Positions 11,443 through 20,888 of a stretch of 64,000 nt of DNA are shown piece after piece. The notes under the pieces are model-generated. The model made no database searches. It saw only the letters and a program-made list of their open reading frames with translations, and was not told where the DNA came from. The stretch is from Heterobilharzia americana (taxonomy: Eukaryota > Platyhelminthes > Trematoda > Strigeidida > Schistosomatidae). How positions within the stretch are numbered: position 1 is the first letter of the stretch; each line of letters opens with the position of its first letter. The position numbers were made by a program, and so were the translations under genes. The stretch spans positions 142,556,786-142,620,785 of the forward strand of contig OX104127.1 of assembly GCA_944470555.2 (NCBI GenBank). Direction: 5' to 3'.

Positions 11443-11507
11443 TTCTCGATCGATAAATTTAAATTTTTTTGAATGGAATACATTCGTCATATATTGCAAT
11501 AGAATAT
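11316..11507. repeat. Large hairpin: 70-bp inverted arms around an (AT)n tract
   Basis: The left arm 11316-11384 and right arm 11438-11507 are reverse complements with only a handful of mismatches. Both contain AATGTATTCCATTC next to an A-run, AATTTAAATTTATCGATCGA and AGAAT. A dinucleotide run of about 46 bp (11394-11440) forms the centre. The structure could extrude as a cruciform or be transcribed as a hairpin. No gene is present. Confidence 0.85.
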
Positions 11508-12040
11508 ATATAATCAGTCCACCTTTATGTGGACACTGCGAATGTGTCTATAAACACATTCAAACACACATAAAGTCCTGCATATATGTATCATCATGTT
11601 AAGAAGACAAAGTTGATTGGTGATCTCGTTTCAACCTTAAAAAGAGGCGACAAAGATAAAACAGACGAAAAGGAGATTGAATATCACTGGAAAAAGAAAT
11701 TGTCAACTGATAATTTTCAAAGAGTTCAACATTAAAATATGTTTTAAGAAATATCGTGTTTTAAATGGAGAAGAAAAAAACCAATAACATAACTTCGTCA
11801 ACAATTCATACTTATCTGTCCACTTAGTGTAAGATCACAGAAACATAGAATACAATGATAACTGTATTCAAGGTTGACAGAGTTATTTTATTTTTCTTAA
11901 GAAAGCGTAAAAAAATCTATATAGTGTTACCCACTACTCTGAATATTGGCCAAAAATGTAGCCTATAACACAGATTGATCGTTTTGTTCGCTTGTATGAA
12001 GAAAAGGGTAAGAATTTCGATAGAATGATATTTATACTGT
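11508..12040. other. AT-rich stretch without recognised genes
   Basis: I see nothing definable here beyond AT-rich sequence; no open frame of note and no repeat match to other parts of the window. Confidence 0.45.
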
Positions 12041-12044
12041 GTGA

Positions 12045-12175
12045 TGATTTGAAGGTGAAATGGAAATTCGAACTTCAGCTGGATTCGAACCAGCGACCAC
12101 TGGGTTTCCGGCCCAGTGGTTCGACTGCTTACCAGATTTTTATGTTATTTCAGTCACTAAACCATAGCTATCTCA
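12045..12175 (-). mobile_element. tRNA-derived SINE (family 4), head partly deleted
   Basis: In antisense, a B-box-like CTGGTTCGAATCCAGC (complement of 12080-12095), then CCACTGGGTTTCCGGCCCAGT as the anticodon-arm region in reverse, then CACTAAACCATAGCTATCTC. Compared with 55710-55850 it lacks about 32 bp containing the A-box. The body GAAATGGAAATT at 12057 matches the other family 4 copies. Confidence 0.65.
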
Positions 12176-12189
12176 GCTAATCAAGATAA

Positions 12190-13138
12190 GAATGATATTT
12201 CTCACCAACAGTGTATATTACGTAATAAACCTGTACAGCTAGAACTAAAGAAATTTACGAATAACTGTGAGAACAATGGGTTTTGGAATCACTCCCCAAG
12301 GTGAATGACATCAATGAAGATCCTTGTAGATTGCTTTTAGATGATTAGAAAATCTGTTCTTGTGTTTCTTAACGAAGATCGCCTAGTTGACACTTCACTA
12401 CTCTTGGATAAATTGAGCATCTGAGTGATTTAGAAAAATAGATGGCTGTGTCAGTAAGCAGCTTGGAGGATAACGTCTGAAACAGTCAGAGGTGAGTTGA
12501 AGTTGTTGTGAAAATCTCAACATAGATGCATATGAATTCACTTGATCTGCCTTGTATCGACTGGCAGCAATCAGTAAGACTTCACTTGTACTTTTAATAT
12601 AGATTATTGATGCCTTACTAAATCATCCAATAGTGATCATCTGGTCTTTGGTGCCAAGATAGCCAAGGTAGGTTCAGGCTGGAGGACGGCTGAATGCGGC
12701 CAGACTAAAGTATGGCATCAGTGTATGGAGTGTTTGACTACTAGTCTGAGCCACATATGACAGTGCAGACTTCCCGGTTGGGATCTCCAAAACAATCAAA
12801 ACAGGTAGTTCGAGACGTGATGTGATTTGACTTAGAACCCAGTTCGGTGGAATTGATGTATCCACACATTATCTACACTTTAACTGCAGTATTGACGGGT
12901 GTGATTTGTCAGCAAATAAACTAACTGCTTTGTAAGCATGGTTGGTTTTCATGACAATTTCGGGTCATATATCACAGTTTTAATTCAAGGGTTAAATTTG
13001 ATTGCATGTAGATCGTCAGAAATTCTAGCTGGTTTTCTCGTTTGAACCACTGCAAGCCATAATTAGTCGATTTTCATTGAAGCCATTGTGACAATGACGT
13101 TTGGACTGACATTGAAAGTTTTGTAGTAAATATTTGTA
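12190..13138. other. Non-coding stretch, one GC-richer segment
   Basis: No gene was recognised. Positions 12660-12870 are less AT-rich than their surroundings, but the antisense frame there (63 codons) has no motif. It may be an unrecognised repeat. Confidence 0.35.
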
Positions 13139-13490
13139 GCTAGATATCAATACCAGGGAATTATGGATTCACAAGGAAGCAAAGTAATTGAATTGGGTAT
13201 ATATAACGTGCTATCTTGTGTGAGTTTAGTCTCTTTTGTCGCTTCATGAATGTGTGTCAATTCTGATTGGTCGGCTTGTTGTTTCTGGTGCAACTATGTC
13301 ATTGGTTGTGACTTATTTTGTCAACTTGCTATACTTTGAGGTCGTTTCGTTACGATTGGTTGTCCCATCTTGTTTGCATGAACAGGCAACCAATCAGGGT
13401 GGACCTAGGCAAGGTGGCGTATTATAAATCTTCATGCACAATTACTTCACTTCCTTGTGAAGCTCCAATAGCCTGATATCGATGTCTAGC
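13139..13490. repeat. Terminal-inverted-repeat element of about 350 bp, non-coding
   Basis: The ends at 13139-13186 and 13441-13490 are reverse complements at roughly 75-80 percent: GCTAGATATC at the left and its counterpart GATGTCTAGC at the right, with TCACAAGGAAG in both arms. The interior holds several ATTGGT/ACCAAT-type boxes but no convincing protein. It could be a MITE or the palindromic end of a Penelope-like element. Confidence 0.55.
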
Positions 13491-13894
13491 ATGACGATGA
13501 AACATTTGATAACTAAAACCTTAATTTAGGCAGAAACTGACTATGAATATCGAAAGTTTTGTCTATGAAAATACTGGCTTTAAAAGCAAAATGTATCCAG
13601 AGTATTTCTAAGCATGCCCATTGATTTCAGATGAACAAACTTGCACCAATTAGTGAAACTAAAGTCAACAAGTGTAAACTCACCACAAGGTTTAGTTAGC
13701 ACAAATTGGAATGGAAACAGTTAATTTCTCCTCGAAAAGGTGGATTAAATTTGATCACTTTGAGAAAACATCAGTATTTTCTCATTTTTACGAGGGAAAC
13801 GCCTTTCGTATGCTCATAAGCAACCCACCACTCAACATGCATTAGAATATTATTACTTTTTTAGACTTGTAAGTCTGCAGTGTGATACTGAATC

Positions 13895-14035
13895 GGACTG
13901 ATCCACCTCTGTTGGCATATGAGGTCAGAGTCTCAGTGGTCAGAATACCACTCACTAGAAAGGAGTTATATCAAGGCGATGAGTCCCAAGTCGGACGAAA
14001 TGCGCTATCTGGATTCCATTACTAGCCACAACCAA
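13895..14035 (+). mobile_element. SM-alpha-like SINE fragment (family 1)
   Basis: The hammerhead region is at 13966-14018: GCGATGA core (C3 and U4 altered), stem II GTCC..GGAC, GAAA, and CTGGATTCC followed by the conserved ACTAGCCAC. The upstream head is degenerate. Confidence 0.6.
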
Positions 14036-14040
14036 GTCAA

Positions 14041-14524
14041 TTGTACATTAGAAGAAATGAGATCATAGAGAATGTTTGGAATAGGATACAAATTCAGGTA
14101 ACTCTTTCGGTTAATAGTCTACGCCCTTTACCTATTAGTACACCTGAGTCAATGCAATTCATGCTACTCTGTAGAGAGTCATGTAGTTTATCTTCCGCCT
14201 CATCACCAACACAACCTAAGCATTAGTACACTGTTTTTCTTGTTCAGTTTGTCTTAAAGTTGGTAACAGTAGCCTGCGTTAATGAAAAACCTTCTATTCT
14301 AGCTAAGTGAATAGGTTTGAAGCTTTCTGCCAGTTCATCTTGCCAAGTTTAGTAAGAGTTTTGAAATTAGAGGCATATATATTTCCATAAAGTGATGGGC
14401 ACTTTTATCTGCTGCTGCCGCTAGTTTGACTCCTGTAGTGACAGAGACTCAATAGAAGTTCGGCTATTCACAGTCAACTACAACAACACCAAAGAATGAA
14501 ATATACTTGATTTGTTTAGAATCA
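14041..14524. other. AT-rich stretch without recognised genes
   Basis: No motif-bearing open frame or clear repeat was seen between the family 1 and family 2 fragments. Confidence 0.4.
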
Positions 14525-14640
14525 TCAAAGGTATGGAAGTCCTATCTTAGGATGAAACAGCTGTCCAGTGCTCTCAGGTCTTCAATAGTTCCCCAACTAA
14601 TGTCAGTTCGTGATGAGTATGAGCCTAAAATAAATAAATA
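14525..14640 (+). mobile_element. Family 2 element, 3' end only
   Basis: Begins within the ribozyme (TAGGATGAAACAGCTGTCCA at 14551-14570) and continues through GTGCTCTCAGG to the conserved end AATGTCAGTTCGTGATGAGT. It is followed by an AAATA repeat tail. Confidence 0.65.
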
Positions 14641-14659
14641 AATCCCCCTAAACCTCGGA

Positions 14660-14796
14660 GATCGTGCGAGGAAGAAATGAGAGCTTCTGGGCTGTCATGG
14701 AGCCAGGTTCAAAAGATTTCAGAGAACAGAGCGCACTGGAGACGTGCTACTGAAGCCGCATGTTCCATTAGGAACCCAAGACACAAATAAATAAAT
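14660..14796 (+). mobile_element. Short 5'-truncated RTE-like insertion with 10-bp target duplication
   Basis: Only the last 137 bp of the RTE-like element are present (block GAGGAAGAAATGAGAGC through TAGGAACCCAAG) plus an AAATAAATAAAT tail. The flanks repeat AAACCTCGGA at 14650-14659 and 14797-14806, a direct signature of LINE integration with heavy 5' truncation. Confidence 0.85.
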
Positions 14797-14994
14797 AAAC
14801 CTCGGAATTAAAGATGCATAGTTAGCATTATTTTCAAAAACTTAAAGTAATAATGTTATTGCTTGAATTATCCCTTCGTTGAGTGAACCGAAATGATCAC
14901 TTTTTATCCATCAAGAGCCCATATATCAATAGAGATCGATCAAATTCGTTCCATTCAGCGACAGGATAATACAAGTAAAAACACTAAAACTATA

Positions 14995-15175
14995 CCCATT
15001 GTACAAGAAATGACCATCATAACTCTGCAGCCTAGTGAATAACACTCTAGTGTTTGAAACGATCGGTTTCGAGTTCAAGTCCCAGCGAGAACAACATTGG
15101 TCACTGGGAGGTAGGTAAATCAAGCTGACGAGTCTCAAATAGAACGAAATGTGCATCCTGAATTACATTATTCAA
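14995..15175 (+). mobile_element. SM-alpha-like SINE (family 1), head plus ribozyme
   Basis: The tRNA-like head (15027-15090, with B-box-like GAGTTCAAGTCCC) is followed by the spacer and a hammerhead region at 15112-15165: core CTGACGA is intact at positions 3-9, stem II is weakened (GTCTC/AGAAC), GAAA is present, and the GCATC cleavage site is present. Stem I is CAAG instead of CCAG. It lies about 200 bp from the host exon, presumably within its intron. Confidence 0.7.
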
Positions 15176-15370
15176 CAGTAATGTAAAACTTTTCATACAT
15201 GTAAGAGATCACAAAACCCACTAAAGCCTCATGTGTACACTATTCAACATGAATTACTATGGACAGTTTGTCAACCTCAGGGTACTATAATCGTTATATT
15301 AGTGTTATATACATATACATAAATCTAGATGATATTTGAAAATAGTTAACATAATCACAAGATAAGTTAC

Positions 15371-15960
15371 CTTTACGGACATTGTGAACTGATACTGGTT
15401 TGTTTCCACAGACTCGAAATCCATAACCGTATTCATCTCGTTGAACAATTGTTCGAAATTCTAATGTTACACTTTGTTGATTCATTGTTGGCTTTGTAGA
15501 ATGTTCTTCTACTTTTATGTTCTCTGATGATTTGTTCAATTTCCTCTCAAGTTTATTATTATTATTATTATCTTGATTGTAAGCGTCATTTTTGTTTGTT
15601 TCAGTCTTCTTATTCACATCAGATTCCGTCTCTTCAAATGGAGATGAATTTGCAGTACTATAACGACTAGCTGAACTGCTTTCATCATCTTCATCAACTT
15701 CAGTAGTGAGATCCTTGTCATTGTGATGGCTACATGATGGAAGTGAATCTGATTTAACATCAGTATTTTGCATTATTGTGTTGAAATCACCAGTTTCTGT
15801 TCTTTGACTTTTAGATGGAATGCTTAAATTCAAATCCTTCTTGTTTTCAGTAGTATCTTCACAATGACTAATACCAGTTGCTATGACTGCAGGTACCTGA
15901 CTTAATCGTGATAAATTTTTATTGATTGGAGGCTCAAAATTTGTAGTTGTCAGCCTCTGG
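15371..15960 (-). CDS. Internal exon of a host gene: acidic low-complexity linker plus first half of a PDZ domain
   Basis: This is the only convincing host coding segment in the window. On the minus strand a pyrimidine-rich tract ends in AATCTAG at 15961-15967, a good acceptor, and the exon ends at CGTAAAG followed by GTAACTT, a good donor (GT at 15369-15370). The frame is open for all 590 bp (about 196 codons; entered after two bases of a codon, left after one base). The first 160 residues are Ser/Thr/Asn/Asp/Glu-rich with a run of five Asn. The last about 34 residues read FRTIVQRDEYGYGFRVCG then NKPVSVHNVRKG, which looks like the start of a PDZ domain with GYGF as the ligand-binding loop. 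The DE.GYG..V.G..PV pattern recalls PDZ-type RhoGEFs; that is a guess. No other exon of the gene was recognised, so introns on both sides must be long or lie outside the window. Confidence 0.68.
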
Positions 15961-16134
15961 CTAGATTTGAACAATAAAAATAAGAGAAAGAAACAATGAA
16001 ACTCAGGTAAATGAAGAGGTAGTGTTAAAAACAAATAGGAAAATTCAATAGTGATAATTTCTTTGATGTTATAGCTTGTGATTGGACCGAAGTGATCAGT
16101 CCTTTGTGAATGCCTCGATATTACTGGGATTTTC

Positions 16135-16445
16135 AAATTTGACATTTCAAATTGGAATCCATCATAGACTGATATGAGATGGAGAAACATTGGAAACCTG
16201 GGAGCACTGATTAGGCGGCTATTTCGACCGACTATGGGACTCCTGAGCAGTGCAATCCCATCAGCGATCGAACACACGACCTTAAGGTTTCACGACCAGC
16301 ATGGTACCAGTGAGTGACTCATTTAGAATCCAATGGTTCATATTTCCCAAATTTTGTCAGTTCATGATATAGCGTGACTTCCATCCAATGGCGTCGTTGA
16401 GTAACTGTCCTCATGTTCGACTTGATTGACTCCACAACTTCTCAT
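16135..16445 (-). mobile_element. Family 2 tRNA/hammerhead element
   Basis: The antisense family 2 order is readable: terminal block with ATCATAGACTGATATGAGAT, ribozyme region at 16195-16260 (degenerate: core CTCAGGA, cleavage region altered), a reversed tRNA-like head near 16270-16325, then the CAGTTCATGATATAGCGTGAC body and the GTAACTGTCCTCATGTTCGA block. Being just upstream of the host exon, it is probably intronic. Confidence 0.65.
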
Positions 16446-16539
16446 TGGAATTACGGGAATCGCCTTTTAAAGCTAGTCCCCAATGAGCGCTAGTTTAATT
16501 CAGTTTGGAGATTTGTACAGATTTACTAACTAGTTTCAA

Positions 16540-16740
16540 GTTGGTTTTCATCAAAGACTGACATGGGAGCACTGGACAGCTGTTTCTTCCGAGTATGTGA
16601 CTCCTGAGCAGTGCACACCCATCACCCCGCGGCACCAGGAATCGAACTGAGGATCATCAGGACTTATGGCCAGAACGTCACCAATGAGTCACTGGGTCGG
16701 AATTCAGTGGTCTGTATTTCCTACTTCTTCAATTAATAAA
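16540..16740 (-). mobile_element. Family 2 tRNA/hammerhead element, truncated
   Basis: The ribozyme region at 16560-16620 has perfect stem I (GCACTG/CAGTGC) and GTC site, but the core is CTCAGGA and stem II is weakened. A reversed tRNA-like head follows at 16630-16690. Confidence 0.65.
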
Positions 16741-16773
16741 CCTTTACAGACCTCGAGATTAAATTAGACTGAT

Positions 16774-16778
<5 letters not shown>

Positions 16779-16834
<56 letters not shown>
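16779..16834. repeat. (AT)n microsatellite
   Basis: An uninterrupted dinucleotide run of about 55 bp. Confidence 0.95.
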
Positions 16835-16838
<4 letters not shown>

Positions 16839-17414
16839 AACATTAAGTTGGGTATATTTCATAGTTCTAGGAGACAGTTTGACTAAGGTATGCTTTAAAC
16901 AGATTGAATAGTTTCACTTCAACTCAAATATATTCAACCCACCCACGAACTGATTTTCTATGTCATAAGAACATAGTGTATCTGACTTCTTAGTTGAATA
17001 ACATGCTGAACATAACCGTGTATTGTATATGTAGAAAGGTTCTACCTGCCCACTATAATTTCAAAGGAAGGATAAGATCATCTTCAGTTTATTGGACAGT
17101 CAGCAGTAACCCTGTGATCATTTTGAAATCATGTTCGATTTGTCTTTACAGACGGTAAGAAGACTATTACTTTTATCAGCTGTTCATTGAAAGCGATTTC
17201 GATATAGAGGCTGCACTGAAACTAATACATAAGCACAAGGGCATCTTCAGATAGCCAGTGACAACTGAATCTGTTATTTAAATGAGAATATATCTCAAAA
17301 GAAGAACTTTTGACTGATATAAGAGTGAAACTTGGGCCCTGTGGTAGATTGTAATTCCGCTTTAGTCTGTTTATTATAAATGTCATACAGTAAAATAGTA
17401 TCACTTACTCGATT

Positions 17415-18740
17415 ACGTTTCGGACACAATTTATTGTCCATATTCATATCAAGTAACTAAATCCACAACTTAGAGACAGAGTTCATAGAATCCTAATTTT
17501 CTCTACTTCTCTCTGATGACAAGGCTACTAGGATTTTCCATGTATTTCGGACAGGTGCAGAATCATTCCAGTTGCATGCATTTGGTGTTGATTCCATAAA
17601 CAAAGATTCGGTTGCCAATCTCTCCCCCACTCCACTCAACTAAGTTAGTTTTCAACACTGTCTCCTTATCCCACCCTAATGTGTCATTGTGTGTAACTGT
17701 GTGCAGAGCTATAGCTCGGCTTTTCTCTAAATTTCTTATCTTATTAGGATATACTAATCTTGACTTAGCTAAGTTTTTGTGCTTCGTTTATCCTAATTGA
17801 CTGTGGTTGACTACTTTGACTGACCTATGTATTTGACCTCGGAATCATTGCAGTAGGTTTGCTATACCAAATTATTGTACCTAATTGGATCAGTAGGATC
17901 TTCTAACCTACAAAGCTTGTTTCTAAGCGAATTTGTTGTTTTGAATGCCACTTTAATCGCAGCCAGTCTGGTTAAGAATTCTTCATAATGCTGGTGAGGT
18001 GCCTTTCCTGTATGGTCACACACTAGAGGCTTTGAATTCTCTCTCAAACCTGTCACCATTATTACCATTAGTAGTGGGATTATTATTAATAACACGTGTA
18101 TTACTACTACTAATGCCACTGCCAGTATTTTCCTTTCGATTTCTTATGAATTTATTTATAAATTCAGGTGGGGAATTATTGAGACGCAAGGTATTCTTGA
18201 TGTATCTATTTTCTTGTGGTAGATTTTTCTGTCTATTAGTAAGCTTTTCTGCCCTATCACTAAGGTATTTAATTCAGCCTACTTTGACTGGAATAGGGTT
18301 GGAGGATTCGTGGTTTAAGTTCAGATTCGAATGGGTAGGTTTCCTATAGACACTAGTTTCTAAACTTCCGTCTTGTGTTCGTCTGATCTTGCAATGCAAC
18401 ATTGGTAGTTCACCTTCATCACTTTCAAAGTCACAGGTAAATTAGATTGTATTCACCACTGAATTTATATGTACCAAGAACCTATTGATGTCTTCCAATT
18501 TCAGTACTGTGAACATATCGTCTACATATCGGAACCATATCTTTGGAGTAGAATTAAATGTTTGAAGGACCATCTGTTCCCAACTATCCATAAATATGTC
18601 TGGGACGATAGACAATATTGGTGATCCCATGACACCACCTTTAGTTTGTTTATATATTTTATTTTGAAATTTAAAGACTGTAGATGTTAGGCACAATCGA
18701 ACTCCTAGCAAGTTATCCAGTAAATGATGCTGTTTCACTG
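17415..18740 (-). mobile_element. Penelope-like retroelement remnant: RT then linker and endonuclease region
   Basis: The minus-strand order is RT (18738-18442), then a linker (about 18350-17990), then a GIY-YIG-type region (about 17890-17560). The linker contains HYEEFLTRLAAIKVAFKTTN and LRNKLCRLEDPTDPIRYNN. The endonuclease part shows VKYIGQ near 17835, then KHKNLAKSRLVYPNK and ALHTVTHNDTLGWDKET, which resembles peptide near 55400-55520. This order, RT before the GIY-YIG, is typical of Penelope-like elements. Several stops and frame changes interrupt it. The motif TTTCGGACACAATTTA at 17418 recurs at about 60185 and may mark the 3' terminus. Confidence 0.75.
18442..18738 (-). pseudogene. Penelope-like reverse transcriptase fragment with YVDD box
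   Basis: An open 98-codon fragment of a reverse transcriptase palm. KQTKGGVMGSPILSIVPDIF corresponds to motif B of Penelope-type RT (usually GVAMGSPLSPI.A..FM). WFRYVDDMFTV is motif C with the catalytic Asp pair intact, followed by LKLEDINRFLVHIN. It lacks motif A and the fingers upstream, so it is 5'-truncated. The long plus-strand frame over 17999-18349 is only its hydrophobic antisense. Confidence 0.78.
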
Positions 18741-18904
18741 TGTGATATTTCTAATAAACAGACTAAAATAGAACTTTTGACTCAGTTTCTATATGAATGA
18801 CAAATTTATAGTGGAATGTAAGACTTCAAATAAGGTTTTACAACTTTATTTTCAAAGTTTTCAGCTTTATAAAGTGCTATATGATTTTAATATTTAATTA
18901 GAAA

Positions 18905-19085
18905 CTGGGTTGATACTTGGTGATGACTGAAAGTGAAATGACAATTTGGTCTGATGAAGGATTCGAAGCAGCAACCACAGGGTTTTTGGGTATGGTGCTC
19001 TACTAACTGAGATAAGAGATCTACTTCAATCATCACTCAGTATCAAAGTAAGTTCACCAAACCATGGTTATCTCAGACGGTCTTT
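18905..19085 (-). mobile_element. tRNA-derived SINE (family 4)
   Basis: In antisense, a degenerate tRNA-like head (reversed B-box block at 18958-18967, then the GTGCTCTACTAACTGAGAT reversed A-box region at 18992) sits beside the body GATGACTGAAAGTGAAATG at 18921 and the end CAAACCATGGTTATCTCAG. Confidence 0.65.
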
Positions 19086-19159
19086 CATACTTGAAAGTAA
19101 AGTCAATCGAAATGAAATCAAAATGTAACCAACAATATTGTACACATTCATGCATTAGG

Positions 19160-19300
19160 CAATGAGCCACACTTATCTTGTGAGGGTTAATGATACCAAT
19201 ACCTGAGTGCCAAAACCTTGGTAGGTGCGACAGGATTCGAACTCATGACCTACTAGTAGAATGTCATCTCCCTAACCCACTGAAGTAAGGTGTCCTCTAG
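19160..19300 (-). mobile_element. tRNA-like SINE fragment, family unassigned
   Basis: A reversed tRNA-like unit has B-box-like GAGTTCGAATCCTG (complement of 19227-19240) and a D-arm-like region near 19270-19290. No second copy was noticed in the window and no ribozyme motif is present. Confidence 0.4.
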
Positions 19301-19929
19301 TAACTAAATATATTGTACTCATAGCGCTTCAAAAATTAAATATAATTCACAGTTTGATCTTTCTGCTTTAAATAATTATAACTTAGAAATAATTCAGAAA
19401 TAAACTTTGATGTTTTCCACAGTATCTACGCCGACTGATAGTCAAACTTTCTGTTTATATTTAGAAGAGATACAATGTTTTTTGATAGGTTTCATTATTC
19501 TTAAAGTAAATGTCATTGTTACAGGGGACAAAGAAAATCCTCCTACCAAAATAATACTATTTTCTTAGCGTTTATACAGTTCAAAGTGACTTTCAATAGG
19601 ATATTTAGAATTTCTACTAGAAAATTGAAGCAAGTAATCATGAAAAGAAATGCTGTAGGCATAAAAGATTCACTGAAATGTTTCCAGCTTCAAGAAGATA
19701 AAATATGTACACGAAATGTAGGATATATGCCAGCTAATTGGATGAAAGGAATAAAAAAAGTAAGAATAAACAACATTAAAGATTATACTTTATTGAAAAT
19801 TTCACTGTAATTCATTATCCACTAGAAAAACAATTTGTATAAAATTTCTTAATGCCTTTCTTTCCAATAGCGAAATATACTACTATTGAATGATTTGAGT
19901 AGTTACAGACCATTCAGTTTGATCTATAA
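19301..19929. other. AT-rich stretch; one 74-codon open frame of unknown status
   Basis: A plus-strand frame at 19586-19810 encodes a basic, Lys/Ile-rich peptide (FNRIFRISTRKLKQVIMKRN at its start) without recognisable domain or splice context. I consider it more likely chance or a decayed repeat than a gene. Confidence 0.3.
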
Positions 19930-19939
19930 ATTTCGCTAG

Positions 19940-20250
19940 CCAGATAGCAGTGATCTAAACACTGAACAGATGTTTGACTCGTTTCAAGCCCAACCAACTC
20001 ATCAGCCATGCACTTGGACAAATTCTGCTCACCTGAATCTGGCTGCCTAGCTGACTTGCATGAATAAGCACAGCAACCGTGCTGTGTTTAGATCACTCTT
20101 GTCTGGCTGGAGGAATGCTACAGATCAGCCTGAGGGGTTTCTAACAACACAGTAGTAGTACTGTGAGCAGTAGTAGTAATAGTAGTGTTAGTAGTAGTAG
20201 TAGTGTGAGTAGTAGTAGTAGTAGTGTGAGTAGTAGTAGTAGTAGTAGTA
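19940..20250. repeat. Inverted-repeat insertion with GTA minisatellite, flanked by a 10-bp direct repeat
   Basis: Inverted arms at 19940-19962 and 20084-20109 share GTGATCTAAACAC and the CCAGCCAGA-type end. After the right arm comes a GTA trinucleotide tract (20145-20250) with a superimposed longer period marked by GTGTGAGTAG. ATTTCGCTAG occurs at 19930-19939 and again at 20252-20261, exactly bracketing the unit, as a target-site duplication would. Confidence 0.65.
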
Positions 20251-20261
20251 TATTTCGCTAG

Positions 20262-20885
20262 TTCATAACACTTTTGTGTTGGAGATCACCCACATACACA
20301 CTGTGATCTTGGCTTTGTAAAAACCTTTTTGACTGGGATCACAGTCGGGCAGTTGAGAAATTTGTAGTTTACCTACAACCTTTGAGTCCATTGTGCAATG
20401 GGACCGCAACGACTATTTGTGAATCATATTATTTTCATAACCCAGTTTTCTACTTCATCTAGATAACTAAGGTAAATTGTTAAGATAGATTACACTCATC
20501 CAAAAGGTTCAACGTTTACCATTTAAATGATACAGTCGTGTAAATTTCAGCAGTGTACGATTTACAAAATACACAATGTGATATTCATTTAAAAAATCTG
20601 TTTCAAATTTTCTGCATGGTACAAATGAAAGGCTTCATTGGGATGATATTAATCAATAAACCTAGCTCAAATTGATTAGATGGATAGTGTACATTTCAAC
20701 ATCATGGATAGCAAACAGTGTGATATTATTTATGTATTCCTGAGCATTTGACAAACCTTACTTAACAATATATAGCCGCTTAGGTGAATGATTTAGCATA
20801 CCCCATACACTGTGATGAGTATATTTCATGCGTGGAGTAACTAACCACAGCGTATATTAGACTTGGTGAGGTCTATTTGGAACTG
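20262..20885. other. AT-rich stretch without recognised genes
   Basis: Nothing definable was found; frames are short and no match to other repeats in the window was noticed. Confidence 0.4.
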
Positions 20886-20888
20886 GCT

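Noticed and set aside
15961..16277. Upstream extension of the PDZ open frame as coding
   Set aside because: The extension overlaps a family 2 element and a pyrimidine-rich acceptor; the frame is open there by chance.
17999..18349. Plus-strand 116-codon hydrophobic frame resembling a membrane protein
   Set aside because: It is the antisense of the Penelope-like linker, whose minus-strand peptide continues the RT and endonuclease; the hydrophobicity comes from reverse reading of Asn/Lys/Glu codons.
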